Shown: piece by piece, positions 11,921 through 22,145 of the stretch
How positions within the stretch are numbered: position 1 is the stretch's first letter
How the letters are laid out: each line of letters starts with the position of its first letter
NCBI RefSeq assembly: GCF_003086295.3
Contig: NC_092047.1
Span: forward strand, 119,452,449 to 119,516,448
Length of the DNA: 64,000 bases
Origin: Arachis hypogaea
Taxonomy: Eukaryota; Streptophyta; Magnoliopsida; Fabales; Fabaceae
Direction: 5' to 3'
Made by a program: the position numbers and the translations under genes
The notes under the pieces: generated by a model
Seen by the model: only the letters and a program-made list of their open reading frames with translations
Told to the model about the DNA's origin: nothing
Database searches by the model: none

Positions 11921-13097
11921 TAATAAGGCTCTTATTCTATTATATGTTCGTCCGAATTACTTACTATCTTATATATATTATGTATAGTTGACCCTAACAT
12001 GTATATATACATATATACTAGTATATACATCCATCAATCTCTTCTTTTTCTACATATACATTACCTTGAATTACATTACATTTAATTATATTTGGCCCAT
12101 GGTATATAGAATTTTAACTAAAAAAATATTGTTAACTAAAAATAACACAAATGTATATATTTTACAGACCGAAAAAAGAAAAAAAATATAAACCCTAAAC
12201 CCCAAAATACATTACTTAACAAAAAAAAAAGCTAAAACATTATAATATCTAATAATATTCATACACCAAATATTCTTAACACTCGTATAAAAATATAATT
12301 ATTATAATTAATTGAGTATTTATATTTTTTTAATTAACAAAATAATAAAAGAAATGTTAGATAATAATAATATTTACTATAAAAAGTGTGAGCATAACAA
12401 GATTATTATTTTGTTTTAGCAAAATAAAAACAATATTTAACTTCAAAGCTAAGAGATACATATATAAAGAAAAATAATTTAACTAATTGTAATAATTTAA
12501 TAGTTAGAATCAAATTCTTCTAAAATAAAAAAAAATTAATAAAATAAAAAATAATAATTTAATTATTTTAAATTAAAATAATATTATTTTAATATAATAA
12601 AAATTACAAATCCAATAATAATTAACTTAAAGGTGACAGGATGGTCAACTATATATTGATGCATGGAGCCAAATTATTTTGTTTTCGGCAACTTGTTTAA
12701 GGTGTGGTCCCCTTTCAATGGTGGTATTACTGGTTATGACATTTCTCTCTTCCTCCTCTTTCCCATAAATGTTGTCTTTGATCGTTTTCACTTTACAAAA
12801 TGTATAATAATAAGATTCCTATATCAAGTGGACAACTTGTTATTCAAGAACTGTTCTAATTGCTATTATATATAATGCATGCTAGTTCTTCGAAATTTGA
12901 ATCTTCAACTAAAGTTATATATATGCATGCAAGGAAAGTAATTAACTGTGTGATACATTTAAGGTTTTATAATATAACTTCTAAATTAAATTAACATACA
13001 AAGTCCATGTCATCTGATTAGTAATAATATTTTCTTCCATTATTTTCATTACTTTTTAACTAGCTACCATGTGCAACTTGTTATAGCATTAGAGGAG
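10322..13097. other. Upstream region of the trihelix gene
   Basis: TATA-like boxes in the minus direction lie near 10382-10390 and near 10872-10884; either could serve the trihelix promoter, and the start site cannot be fixed from sequence. A large ATT microsatellite is listed separately. The remainder (11000-13097) is AT-rich with A/T homopolymers and no supportable gene. The short open frames at 11988-12191 and 12663-12875 have no recognisable domain. Confidence 0.5.
11834..11921. repeat. Long (ATT)n microsatellite, about 29 units
   Basis: An uninterrupted ATT/TTA array of about 88 bp, 1.5 kb upstream of the trihelix ATG. It is perfect over its length, so recent slippage and high polymorphism are expected. 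Confidence 0.97.
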
Positions 13098-13650
13098 TCA
13101 CCCACATAAAAATATTTTAAATATTTTTTTTTAAATACGTTTTTTAATAATTAAAATTTAACTTATATAATCGATCAAATTATGTTATTTTTGTTAAAAT
13201 CAGACCAAACAAATTGATTTGACTGAAAAATCGATAAATCAATAAATATTGAATCGATTTAAATTAATATTCTTTTTTTATAAAAATGGCTATAATACTC
13301 TTATTATAAAAAATGACTAAAATATTTTTATTATATATATTAATTTTGAAAATCCTAAATTCTAATTCAATTATGGCATAGAGAGAAGAGAAAGATTAGG
13401 ATTTAGAATTTTAAAAAAATATAATAGAAATATTTTAAGTCATTTTCCATAATAAGGGTACTATAGTCATTTTTATAAAAATATTAATTTAAAATTGGTT
13501 CAAGATTTGGTTTATCGATTTTCGGTTAAATCGATTTATTTCGTCTAATTTTGACAAAAATAACACAAGTTTAATCAATTATATAAGTTAAATTTTAATT
13601 ATTAAAAAAACATCTTTAAAAAAAGACGTTTTAAGCGTTTTTACGTGAAT
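13098..13650. repeat. Long foldback element, about 550 bp
   Basis: Two arms of about 250 bp (roughly 13110-13370 and 13400-13645) are imperfect inverted copies. The outer part of each arm carries AATTAAAATTTAACTTATAT or its complement; inner segments pair around a short GA-rich centre near 13375-13400 (GAGAGAAGAGAAAGATTAGG). No open frame or clear target duplication is seen. It is likely a non-autonomous transposon or MITE; its transcript would form a long hairpin. Confidence 0.7.
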
Positions 13651-14440
13651 AGTTGTCTAACATCAATGATGATAAGTTTGGGTGCAAATTTATTTATTTA
13701 TTTTTTACTTAATTAAATTTTGTTAAAGGTTTAAAATATAATTTCCATATTTCTCTAACACAGTCAATGTAGGTATTTTTTCTCCTCAAATTGTGGAAAT
13801 TACAAAAAATAAATAAAAATAAATTTAACACAAAAATAATTTTAACTATATTATTTTAAAAAAAATGAGTTATACTATAGTATACTATGTATTTTATGAA
13901 TTTACTTTTTAGCTTATATATGTATATTTATTTAACGTTTTATGAATTATTAGATTTAATTAATTAGTGAAATGATATAATATGTTTCCTCACATAATAA
14001 CCTTTTAGTCTTGAAACATGCACTATATATACTAGTGTATCAATGGACACACTATATATTGATTTATTGTTTATTTTACTAAATGCATGTGTATAAAAAT
14101 AATGAAAATGAAATTAGTTGAGATAAAAAGTGATTTATAACTTATAACCCATTGTGTGCCATATTTTGCAACACAATAGGAATCAATGGCATCTCCTTTA
14201 CCTTCTTTTAATTTTGGGGCCGCTGAGTTAGTAAACGTTCTGTTCTTGAGTTATTTCTGAATGTTAATTAATTTCATCAATGTCAAACTATTTTTTTCTA
14301 TCAGTTGCATATTTTTTGCTGGTATTGTGCTTTTGATTAATCATATTAAAAGACTTTCAACACATATAACTAATTTGAATAACCTGAAAATCTAGAAAAT
14401 AAAAACTAAAGTAACATTTCACTGCGTATTAATAGGGATG
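13651..14440. other. AT-rich spacer
   Basis: No gene, RNA or resolved repeat is seen. It is bounded by the foldback on the left and the target-site duplication of the solo LTR on the right. Confidence 0.5.
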
Positions 14441-14445
14441 AACTG

Positions 14446-14640
14446 TGTAACACCTTACAACATAAAATCTTATGCTTAAGTCATAAAATAGAGGTGACGA
14501 GGTATTACGACTTTTAAAAATAATATATATATACGTGTATAATAATTGAAATAATGTAATATACGAGGAGTCTTGAATAAAATGCTTAAGCAAAGTTGCG
14601 AAACGAAAAGTGCAACGCCCACGTAAACGAAACTTAAAAA

Positions 14641-14705
<65 letters not shown>

Positions 14706-15692
14706 GAGTTGAGCACTAAAGATTACAGAATATCAAACTCTAAATTCAACTTGCGAAGCCAAGGTCGACCATCATATATACATATATACAACCCAAAATG
14801 TACCAAAGACAGAAAACTGATAGTCTGTTTTTCTAAAAGTCACTTCTAGAAGGCAAGCTACAAAATTTGTAGATTCGGAGAATCTATAAACATAAATACA
14901 TAGTCTAAAACCTCAAAACACAGCATTTCAAGATTTAGATCTTCGCTTGCATAATAAATCCAGACGCCTAACGAGGTGCCTCTCGACTTATATCTAAAAA
15001 ATATAAATATCTGAGATTCAAAACTAGAACTCCAATACATAAGATATAAGGTTTCGAAAAAGTTAGAGGCAATCCTAGAATTCCAATACTCAGATTCAAA
15101 ACTTAAAATAATAAATGAACCATAAGTTAGGGTAAGTCATCTAAGGCATCTAGATTCTAACTCAACTCTAATCTTAATCCCTCAATTTTTGCCTTCCTTC
15201 AATCCTCTAAACTTCGGTGAAACCATACAGACAAAGACAAATAGAAGTAGAGTACAGTTAATGCAGAAAAAGTAAATTTTTTAACAAATTGGTTAGTTTG
15301 CTTTGTAGAGAATTTTGAGACAAACGCGTAACCACTAACAGCTCGTCAATTAGAGTGCTGGATTAAAAGATAAGTGGGATTGAAATTAGTGATCAAGGGT
15401 TTGTGACTTTCCCCTTGTTCTTCCCAAAGCAGTGGGAATCATAATTATTTAAGGCAAGGAAGCTGAAGCTCTTTGTGTTTTAATGAATTGGGTTGGGCCA
15501 TGGCCCAGTACAGGTCTAGTTTATTCGGTTTCAGCTCGTTCGATTTAATTTTAGGTCAAAATCTTTAAAATTAGTATTAAAATTTATATTTTAATTATTT
15601 CTACTTTTCTAACTTATCAAATTTAATTTTTTAAATTTTTAAATAATAATTAATTTATTAGTTAATTATTTATTAACTTTCAACATTTTACA
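14446..15692 (+). mobile_element. Solo LTR of a retrotransposon, 1247 bp
   Basis: Starts TGTAACACC and ends TTTTACA, so it has the TG...CA ends of a plant LTR. The flanking 5-bp target duplication AACTG is exact (14441-14445 and 15693-15697). The TGTAACACC start is common in Ty3/gypsy LTRs of legumes (recall). No primer-binding site, gag/pol or second LTR lies beside it, so it is a solo LTR left by recombination between the two LTRs. It contains a (TA)n run at 14643-14701. Confidence 0.85.
14643..14701. repeat. (TA)n microsatellite, about 29 units
   Basis: A perfect TA dinucleotide run inside the solo LTR. It creates a spurious Ile/Tyr-repeat open frame on the minus strand that was not called as a gene. 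Confidence 0.97.
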
Positions 15693-15725
15693 AACTGCAA
15701 CACCTTCACACCAATATGGATAAGA

Positions 15726-16010
15726 CTTTTTTATATAAATAAATAAGAGAAAAACTTTATTTATCAAATTACGCACTAGGAGAAATACTTATCGAAATAC
15801 GCAGGGCCAACTCAGGGGGAGCACCCGCGAAATAGAGTTGCACTCCAATCCGAGTCCGGCGGCCACGAAATGGGCATAACAGCAGCAGGAGGCATGCAGC
15901 TCCCCCACGTCGCTCCTGGCAAGCACGAAATGGGCACATCAGCCCTGGCACACACGAATTGGGTCACCTCAGGGGCAGCGACAGCGAATTAGCTCCATTA
16001 TGCCAGCGAC
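15726..16010. repeat. Left inverted terminus of the Pack-MULE-like element
   Basis: About 285 bp that matches the reverse complement of 16775-17066 along its length with scattered substitutions and a few small indels. The divergence between termini argues against a very recent insertion. Confidence 0.88.
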
Positions 16011-16024
16011 GTCCGCGAATTGGC

Positions 16025-16641
16025 ATTCTGTCATTGGCATTTTGGTCTCTGGTATTAGACGATGAACCCTGGCCAGGATAGCTTGTTCTCTTCTTCCTGT
16101 GAATAGTACAGAAAAAACGTATTCTTGTCCACACCACTCTCACTTCCATGTTTTTGGGAACTTGATTCTTCAGTTTTCAGCCGCTTAGAAGCAAGAGTCA
16201 CAATGAAACCATCTGCACTTGATCTTTCAGTCTTCATCTTGAGGACACTTCCACTCCTTTTCTCTAACAACCTTTCATCGGCCAATGTTTTATTGTTGGC
16301 TTGTGCATGGTTGTCAGAAAAGGAGGACGCCTCTTTTCTTCCCTTTAGCCGAAAGCTTAGATACATCTTGTCCATTCTCCATAGCCCTCATCCACTGCAA
16401 ATCACTTAATGTGTCTGCATACACGACACTTTTTTCTTTTCTGCTTTCTAGTAACACTACCAACATTAAAAGATTTGGCTTGATCATCCTTATTTAGAGC
16501 AGAGTATACCCAATCTAAAACTTCATGCTCTTCATTGAGACGAGATCTATAATTCTCCCTTTGTCTCCTCTCTTCATCCATTTTCTCAAACAGCCAAAAT
16601 TCCTCATCAGATCGGGTTGTAAGGTAGTTAATTCCACATTC
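16025..16641 (-). pseudogene. Captured fragment of a SWI/SNF ATPase gene (SnAC region, CHR12/CHR23 type)
   Basis: Reading the minus strand from about 16641 gives [11 protein letters not shown] followed by [20 protein letters not shown] and [20 protein letters not shown]. After a frame change at the A-rich run near 16430-16445 comes [20 protein letters not shown] and VSKLSAKGKKR. This order (EEF-LF-MD-RR, RL-EE-E-P/W, VDYSD-L-E-QWL-A-E-G) is the SnAC domain that follows the helicase in SNF2-type remodellers, and it is closest to plant CHR12/CHR23 (MINU) as I recall them. Further on, RKKRTSYPGQGSSSNTRDQN reads in yet another frame and looks like the tail region. There is no helicase domain, no start codon and at least two frame breaks, so it is not a working gene. 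It sits between the inverted termini of the Pack-MULE-like element. Confidence 0.8.
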
Positions 16642-16774
16642 AAGCAGTTAATGTATAGCAAGACCTATGAAGCACAATACGAGATTGAAACAGTGGCACA
16701 TGTTTGTTCCAAACTGAACACAAATGTGTGTTTCATATATGTGTTCATAGAATATGAAAGAACTATGATCCTAA

Positions 16775-17066
16775 GCCGCCAGCGTAATGGAGCCAATTCG
16801 CTGCCGCTGCCGCTGTCCCTGAGGTGGCCCAACTTGTGTGCGCCAGAATTGATGGGGCCCATTTCGTGCATGCCAGGAGCGATGTGGGGGAGCTGCATGC
16901 CTCCTGCTGCTGTCATGTCCATTTCGTGACCGCCGGACCTGGATTGAAGTGTAACTCTATTTCGCGGGTGCCTCTCCTGAGTTGGTCCTGCGTATTTCGG
17001 TAAGCATTTCTCCTCGTGCGTATTTTGGTAAATAAAATTTTTCTCTTATTTATTTATATAAAAAAG
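16775..17066. repeat. Right inverted terminus of the Pack-MULE-like element
   Basis: The inverted partner of 15726-16010, ending TTATATAAAAAAG at 17066. It contains one extra GCAGCG-type unit relative to the left arm. Confidence 0.88.
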
Positions 17067-17216
17067 CGAATGAATAGAGTTGATTGGGAAGCACCGAATT
17101 GAATGGTATCAAAGCTACCAATTCCTAATTATTGGTACTAGTAGTTAATAATACCAATCTATAAGTGCGACATTACCTGAATGGGTTGAGTATAAGAGAG
17201 GAGCTCGTTGAACTGA

Positions 17217-17345
17217 TAAATTACACAGTTGGTCCTTATACTTTTGTTAAAATTATAAATTAGTCCTACACATTAAAGTTTATAATTAGGTCCTTGTTCA
17301 AAATATTTTGTAATTAGGTCATCAATGACGTTTACCGTAAAAAAA
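17217..17345. repeat. Single arm of a foldback family (GGTCC...ATTAGGTCC type)
   Basis: Carries the recurring phrases ACAGTTGGTCCTTATACTTT and TAAATTAGTCCTACAC. The same sequence recurs in direct orientation at 17917 and inverted at about 18060-18172, so this may be the outer end of a larger composite element covering 17217-18172. The interior (17346-17880) is CT-rich then GA-rich and has no recognisable gene. Confidence 0.6.
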
Positions 17346-17916
17346 AATTGCACATTTACCACAATGTCCTCTTCTTCCTCTTTTTCTTTTTCTTCCTCCT
17401 CCTCTCTTCAACATTTTTATTCTTTTTCTTTCGTTACTACCGTGAGCCACCATCGCCAAAGCCCGCCCCCTTCTTCCATTATCTCTTTTCTTCACATCTT
17501 TTCCTCCCTTCTTTAATTTCCTCTACAAATCAACATAAAAATAATAGCTCAATTTATCACAATCATATAAACACAGCAACGAATCAACATATTATAATCC
17601 AATAACTGAATAGCTAAAAAAATTAAAAAAATTTATCTAATACTGTAAAGGCAGAACACAAGAGGAGGAAGGGAAGACGAATCAAGACAATGCAGAGACT
17701 GGCGAGGGAGAGTAGTAGCGACGCGAGCCCTGCTAGATGAGAGAAGTGAGACGAAGGAAGGAGGCGAGACGGGACTCGTGAGCACAGATGCAGTGGACAG
17801 AGGTGAGAGACAGAGAGCGCTGGGGGTGCTGTTTTAGAAAGTGAAAAAGTGAGAGTGAGAGAGTTCGGGAGGGTGGGGTAGATTCAAATAGTTTAAGGAG
17901 TTTTTAGTCATTTTCA

Positions 17917-18172
17917 AATAGTTAAATTATACAATTAGTCCATATATTTTCACTAAAATTACAAATTAGTTCGTACTGTCAAACACGTACAAGTCACATG
18001 TTTAAAATAGCAAATATATTGACGAATATTCTGTTAAATCAAACGTAATTTAAACAGTAGGGACTAAATTACAAAATTTAATTTTGTTTAAAGACCAATT
18101 ACAAATTTTTAAAGTGTAGGAATCAATTTATAATTTCAATAAAAATATAGAGACTAACTATGTAATCTTACT
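17917..18172. mobile_element. Foldback (MITE-like) element, about 255 bp
   Basis: The left arm (TACAATTAGTCCATATATTT...) and right arm (...AATATAGAGACTAACTATGT) are imperfect inverted copies. The arms resemble those of the foldbacks at 26977-27332 and 29410-29746. Confidence 0.65.
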
Positions 18173-19200
18173 ATTTAAAAATGGAGAGAAAAATTAAATT
18201 AAAAAATTATAAATTGTTAGCCACCTCAAGTAGCCATAATAATTGACAGCATGGTAATAACTATGTCACATTAGCAGTTCGCTTGCTGACTCACATTGAA
18301 AATAAATTAAAGAACTTGTACGGAGTTTTAAGCTCAATCTAAAAGATTAAATTATTGCAATAAAAAATTCAAAAAAAAAATTAATGCAAAACCTAATATG
18401 AAAAATCACTTAGTTAAATTAAACATAAAATTTTAAATTTAAAATAAAAAATACGGAAGATATTTATTGAATTATATGTATAATCAATCATAAATTTACT
18501 TATTATGAATTAATAATATGATTTTTTTTATTTAAATTTTAGATATTTATTTTTGTATCACTTAATCTATCATATGTTATATTATTGATCTAGTGGTATA
18601 AATAAAAATGTGCACAAAAAAATTAATTATTATATATTTGTATATGATATATATATTATTAATTTATTTTTAATATATATTTTATATTTTAATATATAAT
18701 TTCTATTGATAATTAATTTAATGATTAATACAATTAATAAATTCAAAAATTTTATATAAATATAAAGAAAGAATTATTAAATTAGTTATACATATAATTT
18801 ATGTATAAAAAATATATTTAATTTATTTTTAATAAATATTTTATATTTGATTAATCACTAATTTTTTTTGCTAAATGAGTTTTTGTTTTATTTTATTTTT
18901 TCTTCGATAAAATTCGGTTCCTCAGTTCAGCCAATTACTTTTGCTGTCAATGAGTTGTAACTCATAAACTCATACGGCAGTTGTCGTCTTTTTTTTCTTA
19001 TTGTAATAATAAAAAAAAACGCTCACTATTTTCGCTTTAAATACTCTTCCGGAAAAAAAAATCAACATTTTCCTTTCCACGTATTCCCGGAAAATCCACA
19101 ATCGAAGGAATTAAATTAACACCAATAAAATAAAATAAAATAAAATAAAAATCTTTTCTCCCCCAACGCAAAAACGCAATACACATGACAACAAAAATTC
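18173..19200. other. AT-rich spacer before the PP2-A13-type gene
   Basis: No gene is seen. A short (TAAAA)n run lies at about 19123-19150. The leader of the downstream gene probably begins near 19200-19260; a purine-rich AAGAAG/GGAGGA stretch lies just 5' of its ATG. Confidence 0.5.
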
Positions 19201-19373
19201 CACTAACTACCCCAAAATCTTCTTCAAATCCTTAGAAAAAAAATCGCTCCTTTTTTCACCTCATTTTCCCCCTTTATTCTCGTAAACCATGACTTGAATC
19301 GACAAGAAGAAGAAGAAAAAGGAGGAGGAAGAAGTAAAAGGACAATTTTGCCCTTCAATCGGAAGAAGAAGCG

Positions 19374-22145
19374 ATGGGGGCATCGCTATCGAACCTCGGT
19401 ACGAACGGTTCGATGATCGGTCCAGGCCTCGGCGACATACCGGAGGGTTGCGTGGCGCGCGTGTTCCTCCACCTGTCGCCGCCGGAGATCTGCAACCTTG
19501 CACGACTCAACCGCGCATTTCGCGGCGCCGCCTCCGCCGATTCCGTTTGGCAGTCCAAGCTTCCATCTAACTATCACGATCTTCTCGATCTCGTGCCTCC
19601 CGAGAGGTACAAGAATCTCTCAAAAAAGGACATTTTTGCCCTCTTATCTCGCCCCGTGCCATTCGACGACGGCAATAAGGTGAGGGTTCCGTAATCAGGT
19701 TAGTTTCACTTCAATTTTGTAGTGGTTGTGCTGGCTAGGGTTCTTCTGAATTGTAAATTAGGTCATCATTGGTAGCAATAATTGGGGTTAGAGATAGTTT
19801 TTAGGATTTTTGTTGGTATGGCAGAGGATTTACCTGATTTGGTTTGATTGAATTTTAGGTGAAACATTGCTTTTTGTTTTTTGGAAGGTTCCAACTTCAA
19901 AGCCTTCTTAATTTGGTTAGGATACTCAATTATTCATCAAATTAGCAATGGTAGTAATAATTTGGATACGGTCCCTTTGTTAAGTGTTCATAAGGTTTTT
20001 GTTAGAGTAGATGCTTAAATTGGCCCTTCAAGTATGTGTAACATCAATTTGATTCTTCATTGTATATAATTGATGTTGATGAAGTAGGAAAGTTGAAGTT
20101 CTAACTATGTTGTGTGTCTTTGGAGGACTAATTTTGGGTCTACTTGCTATTTTGGAAGTGGATGTGTTTTGTGGTGTATTCACTGAGATTGAGGGGAGGG
20201 GGTTTTATTTATGTTTGGATTTTGAGTCAATTTTGAATATGATTTGTGGTGAGTACAAAGATAAGCTGATCTATGCATATACTTACAGGAAGTGTGGCTC
20301 GACAGGGTGACAGGAAGGGTTTGCATGGCAATTTCGGCAAAGGCAATGGCAATTACTGGAATTGACGACCGGAGATACTGGAATTGGATTCCTACCGAAG
20401 AATCTAGGTTAGATTAACAAATCTTTAATTTTGAGATTAGAAGCTTAAGACTGTTGTATAAGATTTTTGCTGTGATTTCTAAGACTGCATTTCATATTCG
20501 TTGTAGTTTTAGTTTTCTTTTTTGTTGCTGAAATAATAGGATTGTTTGGTGGTTTGATTGTAAAGGGAATCATACGAAAATGATTTAGTAGTAGGATTGG
20601 TTGGTCTTATCTAAGTATTTACTGGTACTGCCATCGAATATCATTACAATTTAGGATGATTTGTCTGGTATAATGCAATTCAAATAAAACAACTTTATCT
20701 TGTTTTTCCTGGCTCAGAACTTGTTGATGTGAAGTAGTGCTTAACAACTATAACAATGCTATATGAAATTGCTTTGATTGTGTTTTTGTCGAACTACTAG
20801 GCTTGTAGACTGTAGTTCATTTCACATATGTGCAATCTGTTTCTGGCATGCTACTAACATAACGGGTAGTCTCTGTGGCCTTCCCTGTTTTAAAAGCTTC
20901 ATTGCTTAATCCTTGATTCAATGTTGAGTTTAAAATCAAAAGTAACTAAAGCAATTCATAGAACTGCTTAATGGGATGAAGCTGACTAATTATCATCCTT
21001 TTGGAGCCAAACCAAAATAAAATGGACTAGTGATCGTGAGTTTGCTCCTATGTTTGGGTTTTCCTCTGTTTTGTCCTAAAAGTTAACATAATTTCACAGA
21101 CCACATTGACAGCCCTATTACAATATTATTATTTACTATAAGTAAATAATTCTTCATTTAAATTTTATTCTATTATACCTTTTTGTGATTACTAGGAAAA
21201 CAAATGAAGACATTTTATAACTTTTAAGATTCATAATCCAACTCATTATAAAAGTTTGGACACTAATTTTCGACATACATATACATTCATTAATTTGGAC
21301 AAGGACAGGATGGATATTTGCTGCTTTAGTTATTGTGACCTGGAATGATTCTTTTAAATCAAACTTGAGATGTTGATCAGATTTGTAGGGATTGACTGTA
21401 TTTTACAACCTTATTGAACCACAATACTCTTACAGGATTGAATCAAATAGGAGGTTGGTTTTGGTTGGTTTTCACTACCTAGATTAGTTTATTGATAGCT
21501 GCAACTAATTCTCAATGCCACACTATACTTAAATTATGTCGGTTTACTTTTTGTGTGTGTTCCATTTTGCATTTATTTTTGTGCATTGCAGCATTCTTGC
21601 AAATTGTTATTTTGAAGCTGCTTTGTGTTCCTTTTGTTCTTATAATCTGTCAGCATTGTGTAACAGCTTAGACAATTTTCAGGTTCCAAATTGTAGCATA
21701 TTTGCAGCAAATATGGTGGTTCGAAGTGGACGGGGAGGTAAAGTTTCCATTTCCTCCTGATATATACACACTCTCCTTTCGACTTCACCTTGGACGGTTT
21801 TCTAAAAGGCTCGGGCGGCGTGTAAGCAATTACGAACACACTCATGGTTGGGATATAAAACCTGTGAAATTCGAGTTATCCACTTCAGATGGTCAACACG
21901 CATCAGGCGAGTTCTGCTTGGACGAAACCGAGCTCGACGATGGATACGGCAACCATAAGCGTGGATACTGGGTAGATTACAAGGTGGGGGAGTTCATAGT
22001 CAGTGGATCAGAGCCTAAGACTGAGGTTAGATTCTCCATGAAACAAATTGATTGTACACATTCCAAAGGTGGCCTTTGTGTAGATTCTGTATTTATTATA
22101 CCTAGTGATTTGAGAGAGCGTAAGAGAAGAGGCATTTTGAAATAG
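19374..22145 (+). CDS. PP2A13: F-box protein with phloem protein 2 lectin domain (PP2-A13 type), three exons, 295 aa
   Basis: Predicted substrate-recognition subunit of an SCF ubiquitin ligase that may bind glycans through its PP2 domain. Exons are 19374-19679, 20289-20407 and 21683-22145, giving 888 nt with stop; introns of 609 and 1275 bp are GT-AG. The F-box lies at about residues 18-62 ([20 protein letters not shown], then [20 protein letters not shown]). The middle segment [20 protein letters not shown] is the conserved link, and the PP2 domain follows from about residue 140 ([20 protein letters not shown]) to near the end. The phase-2 junction between exons 2 and 3 restores Arg-Phe-Gln-Ile-Val. 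Length matches Arabidopsis PP2-A13 (about 290 aa, recall). The first exon is distinctly GC-rich against AT-rich flanks. No nearby gene suggests its substrate. Confidence 0.93.

Larger units (their letters stand above)
15726..17066. mobile_element. Pack-MULE-like element with long inverted termini and captured gene fragment, about 1.34 kb
   Basis: Long inverted terminal repeats (15726-16010 and about 16775-17066) begin CTTTTTTATATAAATAAATA. Their inner parts are far more GC-rich than the surroundings and carry a recurring CACGAAATGGGC-type phrase. The space between them is a broken fragment of a host chromatin-remodelling gene, listed separately. No transposase is present. Termini of nearly 300 bp plus captured host exon sequence fit a Pack-MULE. 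No convincing 9-bp target duplication was found, so the superfamily is inferred. The left end is 34 bp from the solo LTR. Confidence 0.8.

Noticed and set aside
14429..14716. 95-codon minus-strand open frame with Tyr-Ile repeats
   Set aside because: It is produced by the (TA)n run inside the solo LTR.
16125..16497. Plus-strand open frames in the Pack-MULE interior
   Set aside because: They are antisense shadows of the minus-strand SnAC fragment, which is the meaningful reading.
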